Positions 1-9,113 of a stretch of 64,000 nt of DNA are shown here, in pieces; the first letter of the stretch is position 1; each line of letters starts with the position of its first letter. This DNA is from Pedobacter foliorum (lineage in GTDB: Bacteria > Bacteroidota > Bacteroidia > Sphingobacteriales > Sphingobacteriaceae), in the NCBI RefSeq assembly GCF_013266735.1, contig NZ_JABSNU010000003.1, positions 1-64,000 of the forward strand, read 5' to 3'. The position numbers and the translations under genes were made by a program. The notes under the pieces are model-generated. The model did no database searches. It was not told the DNA's origin and saw only the letters and a program-made list of their open reading frames with translations.

Positions 1-81
1 TTTGTACACTTCAAGAAATATTCAAAGAAAAAAGGCATAGTAAGGAAATACTCAGGACGGATCTCACAACAAACAAAAAAG

Positions 82-127
82 GAAGCCGTATCATCTTTTG
101 ATTAATGATACGGCTTCTTTTTTTGTT
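82..127 (+). terminator. Rho-independent terminator
   Basis: A perfect 13-bp stem (82-94 with 105-117) is followed by a run of ten T. It has an A-run on the other side, so it may work in both directions. It would end a gene lying left of the window; the first 80 bases contain no coding frame that I can recognise. Confidence 0.85.
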
Positions 128-135
128 TAAGCACC

Positions 136-218
136 CGTCATCCTGAATTTATTTCAGGACCTCGCACTAGTTGGGAGGAATAGCGCTTGAGAGGTCCTGA
201 AATAAATTCAGGATGACG
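136..218. repeat. 83-bp palindromic repeat element, copy 1
   Basis: Two perfect 28-bp inverted arms (136-163 and 191-218) flank a 27-nt loop. Each arm contains CTGAATTTATTTCAG, itself nearly palindromic. The same design, with the same 27-nt loop length and similar loop ends (GCACTAG ... CTTGA), recurs at 46519-46601 and, in reverse orientation, at 59010-59092. It sits between a terminator and the tetR promoter region. It resembles REP or BIME-type intergenic repeats; no REP-associated transposase gene lies in the window. Confidence 0.85.
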
Positions 219-288
219 AACGCCCTTAAACGAGCGCACATAACGTGTGTGCTTGACGCACCGCACATCACAGCGCCCGCCTTACAAA

Positions 289-313
289 TTGACTTTTGTC
301 AACTCAAAGTCAA
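289..313. promoter_or_regulatory. Inverted repeat upstream of tetR
   Basis: TTGACTTT (289-296) and AAAGTCAA (306-313) form a perfect 8-bp inverted repeat with a 9-nt spacer, about 75 bases upstream of the proposed tetR start. It could be a second regulator site or part of the promoter. No function is shown by sequence alone. Confidence 0.35.
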
Positions 314-341
314 CAAACATTACCTCAATAAAAATAGCCAT

Positions 342-367
342 AAATTAATCAATCGATTGATTAATTT
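342..367. promoter_or_regulatory. Perfect 26-bp palindrome, candidate TetR operator
   Basis: Positions 342-367 form a perfect 26-bp palindrome centred between 354 and 355, with core AATCAATCGATTGATT. It ends 20 bases before the ATG of the TetR-family gene. TetR-family repressors commonly bind such palindromes next to their own gene, so autoregulation of the efflux operon is the likely role. This is inferred from position and symmetry. Confidence 0.65.
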
Positions 368-387
368 TGCTGTCACAATTTGATTAC

Positions 388-1008
388 ATGGAAAAAGCAG
401 ATAAGAGATCGAACATTTTAGAAGCAGCTTCAAAGCTGTTCTCGGAATTAGGATATGAAGGAGCCTCAACCCGTCAGATTGCGAAAGAGGCAGGCGCAAA
501 TATGGCTATGATTAACTACTATTTTGGCTCAAAAGAAGGCGTATTCGTTGAAATGATGAATATGCGGATACAAGGATTCAAAGAAGAGCTGAATAGCATT
601 AGCAAAGACAAACTATCCGGCATGGAAAAGCTATTAAAAGTTGTCGATGGCTATGCCACCCGCATCCTTTGCAATCACGCTTTTCATAAAATGATGCACA
701 GAGAGCTTTCTTTATCGCAAAGACCTGAAATGTTTATCACCATAAAAAATGCAATGGCCGAAAACCTTTTGGTCATTCAACATATTATAGAAGACGGAAT
801 TGAAGATGGAAGCTTCAGAAAAGTAGACGTTAAAATGCTAATTGCCACCGTTATGGGCACCATCAGTTATGTAGCCATCTCCCCTTCTAAAATAACCTCA
901 GGAACGACACTTGACATCAACAACAAAGAAGACAGAAAAGTTATTACCGACCGCTTGATTACCCATTTGAAAGACCTCATCACCATTTATCTAACACCCC
1001 AACAATGA
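388..1008 (+). CDS. TetR/AcrR family transcriptional regulator of the efflux operon
   Basis: Probable repressor of the downstream tolC-emrA-emrB genes. The N-terminal 50 residues form a typical TetR helix-turn-helix: ILEAASKLFSELGYEGAS, then TRQIAKEAGAN, then the recognition part INYYFGSKEG. The rest is the variable ligand and dimer domain, with several hydrophobic helices. The open frame extends up to a TTG at 367, but that codon lies at the end of the 26-bp palindrome; the ATG at 388 gives a usual 206-residue protein and is preferred. The stop overlaps the tolC start (ATGA, 4 bases), so the genes are translationally coupled. The inducing ligand cannot be read from the sequence. Confidence 0.9.
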   Translation: MEKADKRSNILEAASKLFSELGYEGASTRQIAKEAGANMAMINYYFGSKEGVFVEMMNMRIQGFKEELNSISKDKLSGMEKLLKVVDGYATRILCNHAFHKMMHRELSLSQRPEMFITIKNAMAENLLVIQHIIEDGIEDGSFRKVDVKMLIATVMGTISYVAISPSKITSGTTLDINNKEDRKVITDRLITHLKDLITIYLTPQQ

Positions 1009-2321
1009 TACACAACACCATTAAACTAAGTTTTGTGGCATTTCTATTTCCCGGAATGCTGTATGCACAAAACATAAAAAAGCTAAGCCTACAGGAGGCA
1101 ATTGAGCTAGGCATAACCAACAGCAAGAATTTAAAGCTCTCGCAGAGTAAAATTGATGAGGCTGTTGCTAAGCTCGAATCAGTTAAAGACAACGCATTAC
1201 CCACTGCCACAACTTCATTTTTATACAGCCACGCAGAAATCCCTACCAATAAATTGAGCCTGGGTAGCGCAGATCCAATTCACTTACCAAATAGAGCAGA
1301 TGCCTTTGTAGGTACAGCGGCAGTAGAACAGATAGTATACGGAGGTGGTAAATTGAAATATGCAGAAGCATCTACAAAATTGCTTACTGATGTTGCTCGC
1401 TTAGATGCTGACAAAAACAGGGAAGAAGTGAGCTATGCGGTGATAAACACCTATTATTCTTTATTTAAGGTTTTGCAAAGCAAAAAGGTTGTTGCCCAGA
1501 ACCTGGAATCTATTGCCGGACAATTAAAGCAATCGCAACGCTTTTTTGAGCAGGGTATAGTTACTAAAAACGACGTTTTAAGGTTCCAATTGCAACAAGC
1601 GAACGTTTCGCTAACCGAAATGGAGATTGAAAACAACAGGAAAGTAATTAATTACAACCTTGATATTTTATTGGGACTTGATGAAGCCACAGATATTGAA
1701 ATTGCCGATCCTGATAATGCATTAAAAACGGTTTCGCCATTATCATCCTATATGGATTTAGCCTTATCTAATCGTCAGGAGTTAAAACAGGTCGATTTAC
1801 AAAACAAGGTTGCCGACATAAACATCAAATCTATCCAGGCCAGTACAATGCCTACAGTTGGTGTTGGTGCTAACTTGTATTACATCAATCCAAGCGGCAA
1901 ATTTATTCCTCCTACCAACCAATACATCGTTCCGATGACCCTTGGAGCTAATATTTCATGGAACATTGGAAGCTTATGGACTACCAAGAATAAGGTAACT
2001 GAAGCCAGGATTCAACAGAAAAATGTAGATATCCAAAAGGGTATTTTATCAGATCAGGTTAAAACTGAGATCAACAAAAACTATCAGGATTACCAATTGA
2101 CTTTAAGCAAAATTAAAGTGCTTGAAACTTCAATTGCTCAGGCTACTGAAAACGACAACTTATTGGCTTCGAAATATAAAAACAATGTTGCCTCTGCTAT
2201 AGACCGTATTGATGCTGAAACCTTATTGTATCAAGCTAAAATCAATTTAGAACTGGCCAAAGCAGATGCCGGACTTGCCTACTACACATTATTAAAATCA
2301 ACAGGAAAAATCTCCCAATAA
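1005..2321 (+). CDS. TolC family outer membrane efflux protein
   Basis: Outer membrane channel of a tripartite efflux pump; it would receive drugs from the HlyD/EmrA-like adaptor and the MFS pump encoded next. It has a signal peptide (hydrophobic segment ending LYA, about residues 1-21) and a 438-residue length normal for TolC/OEP proteins. Two related long helical repeats can be seen, beginning LSLQEAIELGITNSKNLKLS and YMDLALSNRQELKQVDLQNK. Bacteroidota efflux operons of the EmrAB type usually carry their own TolC, whereas E. coli shares one unlinked tolC. Substrate is unknown. It starts inside the end of the regulator gene and is followed 21 bases later by the adaptor gene. Confidence 0.92.
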   Translation: MIHNTIKLSFVAFLFPGMLYAQNIKKLSLQEAIELGITNSKNLKLSQSKIDEAVAKLESVKDNALPTATTSFLYSHAEIPTNKLSLGSADPIHLPNRADAFVGTAAVEQIVYGGGKLKYAEASTKLLTDVARLDADKNREEVSYAVINTYYSLFKVLQSKKVVAQNLESIAGQLKQSQRFFEQGIVTKNDVLRFQLQQANVSLTEMEIENNRKVINYNLDILLGLDEATDIEIADPDNALKTVSPLSSYMDLALSNRQELKQVDLQNKVADINIKSIQASTMPTVGVGANLYYINPSGKFIPPTNQYIVPMTLGANISWNIGSLWTTKNKVTEARIQQKNVDIQKGILSDQVKTEINKNYQDYQLTLSKIKVLETSIAQATENDNLLASKYKNNVASAIDRIDAETLLYQAKINLELAKADAGLAYYTLLKSTGKISQ

Positions 2322-2342
2322 CTACCATAACAAATTACAGCA

Positions 2343-3386
2343 ATGACAACTGAAAAGAAAAAGAAAAACAAAGTTATACCAATCATATTAGGGGTATTAA
2401 TTGTAATTGGAGCCATATTTGGCACCAAAGAGTATATTTATTACAGCAAACACGTAGATACGGATGATGCGCAGATTGACGGCGATATTAGCCCGGTGGT
2501 TGCTCGTGTTGGGGGATATGTAAAGGAGATTAAATTTGAAGAAAACACCCCTGTAAAAGAAGGTGATGTTCTGGTAACGCTTGATGATAGCGATTACAAA
2601 GTGAAGCTGGAACAAGCTATGGCAGGACAAAAAGGTGCAAGTGCAGGCGTTGGTGTTTCGGAGTCGCAAATTGCTGCTACTGCCGCCAATACAAGTACTG
2701 CAAAGGCGAATATTGAAGCTGCTAAAGTTAAGTTGTCATTAGCTCAGAAAGATTACGAGCGATATGCAAACCTGATTAAAGATGGCTCGATTACACAACA
2801 GCAATTTGACCAGGCTAAGGCACAAAAAGAATCGGCCCAGGCTGCTTTTACTGCTGCAAACGACCAATACAATGCCGCAGTTAAGCAAGTTGGAACTACT
2901 CAATCGCAATTAATTGTAAGCAATACCGGAGTTACTCAACATCAGTCGGAAGTAGATTTTGCTAAATTACAGCTGTCATACACCGACATAAAAGCGCCTG
3001 CAACGGGAATCGTTTCTAAAAAGAATGTTCAAAAAGGACAGTTGGTACAAGCTGGCCAGTCGTTGTTTTCTATTGTAAATGACAACAGCATTTATGTTAC
3101 TGCAAATTTTAAAGAAACTCAGCTTGAGGACATCAAACCGGGATTAAAAGTTAAAGTAGAAGTTGATGCTTATCCTGGTGCTGAAGTTGAAGGTGAGGTT
3201 TACAACTTTGCTCCTATTACCGGTGCAAAAGGATCGTTATTGCCTCCTGATAATGCTACAGGTAACTTTGTAAAAGTAGTACAACGTGTTCCGGTAAAAA
3301 TAAAAATCACGAAAGCACCTAAAGATATTATGGAAAGATTACGTCCTGGTATGAGTGTTAAGGTTTCTGTTTCTATAAAAGACTAA
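2343..3386 (+). CDS. HlyD/EmrA family membrane fusion protein (efflux adaptor)
   Basis: Periplasmic adaptor linking the inner membrane pump to TolC. A lysine-rich cytoplasmic tail (EKKKKNK) and one membrane helix (about residues 11-29) are followed by the first lipoyl half (DTDDAQIDGDISPVVARVGG), a long Ala/Gln-rich coiled-coil hairpin (about 90-200), the second lipoyl half (IKAPATGIVSKKNVQKGQ) and a beta-barrel domain. The DTDDAQ-type N-terminus is characteristic of EmrA-like adaptors that partner MFS pumps rather than RND pumps. Length 347 residues is normal. The next gene begins 2 bases downstream. Confidence 0.93.
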   Translation: MTTEKKKKNKVIPIILGVLIVIGAIFGTKEYIYYSKHVDTDDAQIDGDISPVVARVGGYVKEIKFEENTPVKEGDVLVTLDDSDYKVKLEQAMAGQKGASAGVGVSESQIAATAANTSTAKANIEAAKVKLSLAQKDYERYANLIKDGSITQQQFDQAKAQKESAQAAFTAANDQYNAAVKQVGTTQSQLIVSNTGVTQHQSEVDFAKLQLSYTDIKAPATGIVSKKNVQKGQLVQAGQSLFSIVNDNSIYVTANFKETQLEDIKPGLKVKVEVDAYPGAEVEGEVYNFAPITGAKGSLLPPDNATGNFVKVVQRVPVKIKITKAPKDIMERLRPGMSVKVSVSIKD

Positions 3387-3388
3387 AA

Positions 3389-4936
3389 ATGGCCGAGAAA
3401 GGTTTAAAAAAGTGGATAATAACCTTTACAGTGATCACAGCTTCGCTATTGGAGCTGATTGATACCACTATTGTAAACGTTGCTATACCCCAAATACAAG
3501 GTAACCTGGGCGCCACCCTTGAGGATGTTGCCTGGTTATCCACCGGCTATGCCGTGGCCAACGTAATCGTACTACCTATGTCGGGATGGCTTGGTAGTAG
3601 ATTTGGCCGAAAAAACTATTTCCTGTTCTCTATCATCCTATTTACCATCGCATCTTTCCTTTGTGGAAATGCAACCAACCTCGAAGAGCTGATCATGTTC
3701 CGTATATTACAGGGACTAGCCGGAGGGGGCTTAATTTCGACTGCTCAGGCCATATTAATTGAAACCTGGCCTCGTGAAGATGTTGGTATTGCTACTGCCT
3801 TATTTGGCCTTGGTGCCGTTGTAGGGCCAACCGTAGGGCCAACAATTGGTGGGTATTTATTGGAGATCAGTTCATGGCCTTTAATTTTTTACGTAAACAT
3901 TCCCGTCGGGATTCTGGCAGCCTACTGTACGTACATGTTTGTGCGAGAGACGCCTAAGGACGGAAAAGGGATGCCTGTAGACTGGTGGGGTATTGCATTA
4001 CTTGCAATTGCTGTTGGAAGTTTACAGACCGTACTTGAAAAAGGCGAAAGTGAAGATTGGTTTGCCACCCCTTACATTACAGGACTTGCAATTACATCTG
4101 TACTTGGTTTGCTGCTGTTTATTTGGAGAGAATTGAGTACTGACCACCCTATTGTGAACTTTAAGATTATGCGCCACAGGAGTTTCTCTGTAGGTATGTT
4201 TACCTCGTTCATTTTAGGTTTCGGGCTTTATGGATCCGTTTTCGTGTTCCCTGTATTTTGTCAGAATTTGCTAGGCTTTTCAGCCTTGCAAACCGGAGAA
4301 TTGCTATTCCCGGGTGGTTTATGTACCATCGTAATGATGCCATTTATTGGGATATTCCTTAAAAAAGGTATTCCAGCACAGTTTATGGCTACCATTGGGA
4401 TGTTCCTGTTCTTCGTATTCTGTTCAATGCTGAGCAAATCGACACTGCAATCGGGAACTAACGACTTCTTCCTACCGTTGATGATAAGAGGTGTGGGTAT
4501 GGCTTTATTGTTTGTTCCGCTAACCACTTTGGCCATCCAGGATTTAAAAGGTGCTGAGATAGGACAAGGTTCAGGTTTGAACAACATGATGAGACAACTT
4601 GGAGGTTCTTTTGGTATCGCTGCATTAACTACTTTGATACATGTTCGCCAAGGTTTTCACCGCAGTAATTTACTAGTAAATATTAATGAATATAACCCTG
4701 CATTTACCGATCGTTTTAATGGCTTTATAAAGAATTTTATGGCCAAGGGATATAACTATTTAGACGCAAAATCTTTGGCTATAAAAGCCATCGAAGGAAC
4801 GCTTACCAAACAGTCATTATTGCTTACCTATAGTGACGCATATTGGGTGGCCGGTTTGATACTTTTGTGCTCGATTCCGCTGTTGTATCTTCAGAAGTTC
4901 AAAAAGAATGTTGAAGTTCCGGCAGATTTACATTAA
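3389..4936 (+). CDS. DHA2 family MFS drug efflux pump (EmrB/QacA type)
   Basis: Inner membrane proton-driven multidrug exporter. The 515 residues and the run of hydrophobic segments fit the 14-helix DHA2 family. Recognisable motifs are LIDTTIVNVAIPQI in the first helix (motif D1), the loop motif GSRFGRKN (motif A) between helices 2 and 3, and the GAVVGPTVGPTIGGYL segment of helix 5 (motif C, typical of exporters). It is the last gene of the tetR-tolC-emrA-emrB operon, which ends at a strong terminator. Substrates cannot be predicted. Confidence 0.93.
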   Translation: MAEKGLKKWIITFTVITASLLELIDTTIVNVAIPQIQGNLGATLEDVAWLSTGYAVANVIVLPMSGWLGSRFGRKNYFLFSIILFTIASFLCGNATNLEELIMFRILQGLAGGGLISTAQAILIETWPREDVGIATALFGLGAVVGPTVGPTIGGYLLEISSWPLIFYVNIPVGILAAYCTYMFVRETPKDGKGMPVDWWGIALLAIAVGSLQTVLEKGESEDWFATPYITGLAITSVLGLLLFIWRELSTDHPIVNFKIMRHRSFSVGMFTSFILGFGLYGSVFVFPVFCQNLLGFSALQTGELLFPGGLCTIVMMPFIGIFLKKGIPAQFMATIGMFLFFVFCSMLSKSTLQSGTNDFFLPLMIRGVGMALLFVPLTTLAIQDLKGAEIGQGSGLNNMMRQLGGSFGIAALTTLIHVRQGFHRSNLLVNINEYNPAFTDRFNGFIKNFMAKGYNYLDAKSLAIKAIEGTLTKQSLLLTYSDAYWVAGLILLCSIPLLYLQKFKKNVEVPADLH

Positions 4937-4938
4937 AC

Positions 4939-4977
4939 AAAATAGCCGTTAAGAAAATCTTAACGGCTATTTTACCC
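4939..4977 (+). terminator. Rho-independent terminator of the efflux operon
   Basis: A perfect 15-bp stem (4939-4953 with 4959-4973) with a 5-nt loop begins 2 bases after the emrB stop codon. The right arm ends in TTTT. Confidence 0.85.
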
Positions 4978-5177
4978 CAAAAAATTAACAATTAAATTGC
5001 TTGATTTATTGCGTTTCCGCACTCAAATCAGCACATAAGTTTAAAAGGATTTGTTTAACCTCTATGGTACTAAGTTAGTTTTTTTTGGAAAAAAATCAAA
5101 ATTAAATTAATAGCACTTTTGGGTCTTTTTTTTGAATCATTTTTGGTAGCTTAAGCGCGAAAAAATACCCTTTAAAT

Positions 5178-7766
5178 ATGATGCAGAAACAACGCGCAAA
5201 AGGTCAGAGAGAATCAGTATTTAACAACGAAGTAGTATCCCGTTTTGAACTCTACAATAGCCTTTTCCTTACCCTTCCTTTTTACAAAATTAAAGACACC
5301 GGCACCCTGTTGCCGCTGTTTATAAAATACTGTGAAGATGGTGTAAATAACCATGAAACTCCGGCGGAAATTATCAATGCTTTTTTTAAGAAGTACACGC
5401 AAAATAACGGAGCCAAGGACGTGATTGATCTTCTGTTCAGATTTATCCAATACATAGAGCGCCAGGTGGTATTATTTGATGCTGTTGAAGATGCATCTTT
5501 TAATAAACTTAACGCTTCTGATGAGCATAACGCTTTGCTAGCTTATCTAAAAAAAGGAATTGACGACAGTTCTTTAAATCAGAAAATAGAAAAACTGATT
5601 GAAGAATTCTCTTTAAGATTGGTATTAACCGCACACCCTACTCAGTTTTATCCTGGTAGCGTATTGTCGATCATTACAGACCTTACCGCAGCCATTAAGA
5701 TAAACGACATCACCAGCATCCACCTTTTACTTCAGCAATTAGGTAAAACACCGTTTTTCAATAAAAAATCGCCAACCCCGGTTGATGAGGCACTGAGCTT
5801 GGCGTGGTATCTTGAAAACGTGTTCTATTTTGCAGCTGCAAACATCCAATCGGAAATAGACAAAAGCTTAAATGATTACAACCTGGAGTCTAAAAAGATT
5901 ATAGAATTAGGTTTTTGGCCAGGTGGCGATAGAGATGGTAACCCGAATGTACATACTGAATCGACTGTACAGGTATCAAAAATGCTTCGTCAGATCTTGT
6001 TCAGATGCTACTACCGCGACTTTAGAAACCTAAAGAGACGCATCACCTTTAGAGGTGTTGACGAGCCTATTTCAGTAGTTCATGACATCTTGTACAAAAA
6101 TGCTTTCGATCCGAATATCGAAATGGAGAACATTTCGGACTTTTTGATTGAACACCTGAATAAAATTAAAAATACGCTTATTGATAGCCACGACGGCCTC
6201 TTTGCTGATATTGTTTCTGACCTGATTCGTAAGGTTGAGCTTTACGGTAGCCACTTTGCTTCTCTTGACATCAGACAAGATAGCCGAGTTTTAAGGGACG
6301 TTCATGCTTATTGCAGACAAAGCAAACCGATCAATTCTATGTTCCCTGAGAACTATGATAGCTTATCGGAAGAAGATAAAATTAAAGCCCTGACCTTTAA
6401 AAGCGCCAGAGTTTCGCATAGCGACAAGGCTGATTCATTGGTTCAGGACACCTTGCAAACCATTACTGAGGTTAAGCAAATACAAAAAAGCAACGGAGAA
6501 CTTGCTTGTCACCGTTTCATCATCAGTAACTGCCAGCAAGCGAGCGATATTTTACAGTTAATGGAGCTTTTCTTATGGAATGGATGGGAACAAGACAATC
6601 TTTCTATCGATTTTGTTCCACTATTTGAAACTGTACATGACCTTGCAGATGCTGCTGCAATTATGGAAACTTTGTATGCTCATCCGGTTTACAAGAAACA
6701 TTTACAGAAAAGGGGCAACAAGCAAGATATTATGCTTGGTTTCTCTGACAGTACAAAAGACGGTGGTTATTTAATGGCAAACTGGTCAATTTTTAACGCC
6801 AAAGTTGCTTTAACAGAAACAGCAAACAAACACAATATTCAACTTGCATTTTTTGATGGCCGCGGTGGTCCACCATCAAGAGGTGGAGGTAAAACGCACC
6901 GTTTCTATGCCTCAATGGGTAAAGAAATTGCGAACAAAAACATTCAGCTAACCATTCAGGGACAAACAATCAGTTCTCAGTATGGCTCTATTGACAGTGC
7001 TGAATTTAACATTGAACAATTGATAAACGCAGGTATATCGGCAGGCGTTAAAGAAAGACATAACATTTTATTAGACCCTGTTCATAAAAACCTATTGGAT
7101 TTAATGGCACAGGAAAGCTACGAGTCGTTTGTTGCACTACGTAAACATCCATTGTTTTTAAGCTATTTGGAGAAATTCTCTCCGCTTACTTTGTTGTCGA
7201 AAATTACCATTAGCAGCAGACCCGTTAAGAGAAATGCTGGTGGCGCATTAAAGCTGGAAGACTTAAGAGCGATTAGCTTTGTTACGGCATGGAGTCAGCT
7301 TAAACAGAACATTCCAGGGTTTTATGGTATGGGTACGGCATTGAAAAGTCAGGAGCTAGCAGGGAACTGGGATAAGGTTGTTAAAACCTATCAGGAATCG
7401 GGTTACTTTAAAACAATCATTGACAACTGTATGATGTCGATGAGTAAATCAGATTTTGCGGTTACTGCTCACTTTATAAACGACAAAGAGTACGGTGCTT
7501 TCTGGAAGATTCTATTTGATGAATTTATGCTTTCTAAGGAGATGCTTTTAAAGTTAGCTGGTCATGAGACATTAATGGAGAATTATCCTGTAGAGAAGCG
7601 TTCTATTGCCGTTAGAGAGAAGATTGTATTGCCATTGGTACTTATCCAGCATTATGCGTTAGAGCAGCTACAAAACGAGCTAACAGAAGAAGAGAAACAA
7701 GCGTATGAGAAGCTTGCCATTAGAACTGTGTATGGCATTGTAAATGCAGGGCGTAATTTGGCGTAA
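5178..7766 (+). CDS. ppc: Phosphoenolpyruvate carboxylase
   Basis: Carboxylates PEP with bicarbonate to oxaloacetate, refilling the TCA cycle. Key motifs are present: LTAHPTQ with the catalytic histidine (about residue 151), FWPGGDRDGNPN (about 247-258), GFSDSTKDGG (about 521-530), and the glycine-rich GRGGPPSRGGG loop (about 562-572). At 862 residues it is close to the typical 870-930 length. The C-terminus ends in NAGRNLA, in keeping with the family's conserved xNTG-like tail, though slightly changed. Two ATGs are adjacent (5178 and 5181) and either could be used. It is a single-gene unit between two terminators, preceded by a 200-base AT-rich leader. Confidence 0.96.
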   Translation: MMQKQRAKGQRESVFNNEVVSRFELYNSLFLTLPFYKIKDTGTLLPLFIKYCEDGVNNHETPAEIINAFFKKYTQNNGAKDVIDLLFRFIQYIERQVVLFDAVEDASFNKLNASDEHNALLAYLKKGIDDSSLNQKIEKLIEEFSLRLVLTAHPTQFYPGSVLSIITDLTAAIKINDITSIHLLLQQLGKTPFFNKKSPTPVDEALSLAWYLENVFYFAAANIQSEIDKSLNDYNLESKKIIELGFWPGGDRDGNPNVHTESTVQVSKMLRQILFRCYYRDFRNLKRRITFRGVDEPISVVHDILYKNAFDPNIEMENISDFLIEHLNKIKNTLIDSHDGLFADIVSDLIRKVELYGSHFASLDIRQDSRVLRDVHAYCRQSKPINSMFPENYDSLSEEDKIKALTFKSARVSHSDKADSLVQDTLQTITEVKQIQKSNGELACHRFIISNCQQASDILQLMELFLWNGWEQDNLSIDFVPLFETVHDLADAAAIMETLYAHPVYKKHLQKRGNKQDIMLGFSDSTKDGGYLMANWSIFNAKVALTETANKHNIQLAFFDGRGGPPSRGGGKTHRFYASMGKEIANKNIQLTIQGQTISSQYGSIDSAEFNIEQLINAGISAGVKERHNILLDPVHKNLLDLMAQESYESFVALRKHPLFLSYLEKFSPLTLLSKITISSRPVKRNAGGALKLEDLRAISFVTAWSQLKQNIPGFYGMGTALKSQELAGNWDKVVKTYQESGYFKTIIDNCMMSMSKSDFAVTAHFINDKEYGAFWKILFDEFMLSKEMLLKLAGHETLMENYPVEKRSIAVREKIVLPLVLIQHYALEQLQNELTEEEKQAYEKLAIRTVYGIVNAGRNLA

Positions 7767-7779
7767 AAGCTTAAGCAAT

Positions 7780-7812
7780 AAAAAAGGGGATCACGTTGAG
7801 ATCCCCTTTTTT
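7780..7812. terminator. Bidirectional terminator between ppc and the peroxiredoxin operon
   Basis: A perfect 13-bp stem (7780-7792 with 7800-7812) has A-run and T-run ends, so it can serve both the rightward ppc gene and the leftward redox operon that converge here. Confidence 0.9.
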
Positions 7813-7833
7813 ATTATGTTGCTAAATTAATGC

Positions 7834-8082
7834 CTATCTGTCAATAGATCCCATTACCTTCTGTCCAAATGCATTTAATGCATCTTTCTCAGCCGCTCCT
7901 GCTTGTACGTTCGCATGAACCTCAAGCGCTCCGCAGATATTGGTAATCATCTCTCCTGCTACATCAATTTCTTCCTCACTTACCCCTCTGAATTCACAAA
8001 AAGCTTCTAAAACAGTTAAAGTTGCTTCAAGATTTTCTGGAGTACTATTTTGGAATAGCTGTCTTATAACCGGAATTTTCAT
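7834..8082 (-). CDS. Small DUF6952-like protein, last gene of a peroxiredoxin-thioredoxin operon
   Basis: An 82-residue acidic, mostly helical protein with no signal peptide or membrane segment. It has one cysteine in LEAFCEFRG and another in ITNICGALEVH. It resembles the short Bacteroidota family I know as DUF6952, which is found beside peroxiredoxin and thioredoxin genes; the family name is from memory and should be treated as probable. Its ATG overlaps the stop of the thioredoxin gene by one base, so the two are translationally coupled. This suggests a role tied to peroxide reduction, but no activity can be deduced. Confidence 0.7.
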   Translation of the reverse strand: MKIPVIRQLFQNSTPENLEATLTVLEAFCEFRGVSEEEIDVAGEMITNICGALEVHANVQAGAAEKDALNAFGQKVMGSIDR

Positions 8083-8390
8083 TACTTTATTTTATTAAAT
8101 AATTCATTTAATACTTCTGCTTTGTTCGTTTGAACCTGCTCTACCAAAACGCCACCTTCAAAGGCTGCAAAGGTTGGTAGATTGTCCACTGTTGCCAGTT
8201 TGCGTGAATCCGGAAGTTTTTCGGCATCCACAATCAAGAAAGCAACATCTTCGTTTTCAGCAGCTAGTTTCTTAAACTTCGGCTTCATGATTCGACAGTT
8301 ACCGCACCAAGATGCAGCGTACTGAACCATTACTTTCTTGTTTTCAGCAACATATTGTTGAAGATTATCTTCTGTTAATTCTAAAAACAT
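8082..8390 (-). CDS. Thioredoxin family protein (WCGNC active site)
   Basis: A 102-residue cytoplasmic thioredoxin-fold protein. The redox motif is WCGNC (Cys29 and Cys32) rather than WCGPC, followed by RIMKPKFKKLA; the cis-proline is in DNLPTFAAF. The Asn in place of Pro is expected to change the redox potential. It lies 16 bases after the peroxiredoxin gene and overlaps the next small gene by one base, so it is a good candidate for the dedicated electron donor of that peroxiredoxin. The partner relation is inference from the operon. Confidence 0.93.
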   Translation of the reverse strand: MFLELTEDNLQQYVAENKKVMVQYAASWCGNCRIMKPKFKKLAAENEDVAFLIVDAEKLPDSRKLATVDNLPTFAAFEGGVLVEQVQTNKAEVLNELFNKIK

Positions 8391-8406
8391 AATTTTTATT
8401 TATTGA

Positions 8407-9039
8407 TTAGTTAGCGCTTAAGTACTCAGCTACGCCAGTTCTGTTTGCATTCATTGCTTCTTTACCTTCTTCCCAGTTTGCAGGACAAACTTCGCCATGT
8501 TTCTGAACGTGAGCATAAGCATCAATTAAGCGTAAATATTCTTTAACGTTTCTACCTACTGGCATATCGTTAACGCTTTCGTGGAATACTTTACCAGTTT
8601 CGTCGATTAAGTAAGTTGCTCTGTAAGTAACGTTTGAACCAGTGAATGACTCATTTCCTTCTTCATCATATTCAACTTCTTGCTCAACAATACCTAAGAT
8701 GTTAGATAAATGTCTGTGAGTATCAGCTAAAATCGGGTAAGTTACACCTTCGATACCGCCGTTATCTTTTGGAGTGTTTAACCATGCGAAGTGAACTTCG
8801 TTTGTATCGCATGATGCACCAATTACAATTGTGTTTCTTTTTTCAAAGTCAGGTAACGCTGCTTGAAAAGCGTGTAATTCTGTTGGACAAACAAAAGTAA
8901 AATCTTTTGGATACCAGAATAATAAAACCTTTTTTCCTTTGCTTACTGCTTCTTCAAATACATTGATCTTTAAATCGTCACCCATTTCTGACATCGCATC
9001 GATACTAACACTTGGGAATTTTTTTCCTACTATAGCCAT
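8407..9039 (-). CDS. 2-Cys peroxiredoxin (AhpC/Prx1 type)
   Basis: Reduces hydrogen peroxide and alkyl hydroperoxides. The peroxidatic cysteine is Cys51 in FTFVCPTEL and the resolving cysteine is Cys185 in GEVCPANW, as in typical 2-Cys peroxiredoxins. The length, 210 residues, is normal. An extra cysteine occurs in IGASCDTNEVH. No AhpF flavoprotein is nearby; the thioredoxin-like gene immediately downstream is the probable reductant. A promoter with a TACCTTTG box lies upstream, and an inverted repeat sits just beyond it at an activator position, which would suit peroxide-responsive control. Confidence 0.95.
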   Translation of the reverse strand: MAIVGKKFPSVSIDAMSEMGDDLKINVFEEAVSKGKKVLLFWYPKDFTFVCPTELHAFQAALPDFEKRNTIVIGASCDTNEVHFAWLNTPKDNGGIEGVTYPILADTHRHLSNILGIVEQEVEYDEEGNESFTGSNVTYRATYLIDETGKVFHESVNDMPVGRNVKEYLRLIDAYAHVQKHGEVCPANWEEGKEAMNANRTGVAEYLSAN

Positions 9040-9076
9040 AATTATAATTTGTATTTATTGTTCTTTTTTGATGGTG

Positions 9077-9107
9077 CAAAGGTAAGGCTATCGCGACTCA
9101 AAAACAA
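9077..9107 (-). promoter_or_regulatory. Bacteroidota-type promoter of the peroxiredoxin operon
   Basis: On the minus strand, TACCTTTG (9077-9084) matches the Bacteroidota -7 consensus TAnnTTTG, and a TTG (9105-9107) lies 20 bp upstream as a -33 element. The box ends about 37 bases before the ATG. Confidence 0.65.
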
Positions 9108-9113
9108 CCATAT

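Noticed and set aside
1..105. Open reading frames at the left edge that might be the end of an upstream gene
   Set aside because: One frame stays open into the terminator stem, but the translation is Lys/Ser-rich with no motif; the real upstream gene cannot be identified.
367..387. TTG at 367 as the start of the TetR-family gene
   Set aside because: It lies at the end of the 26-bp palindrome and adds only seven unconserved residues; the ATG at 388 is the better start.
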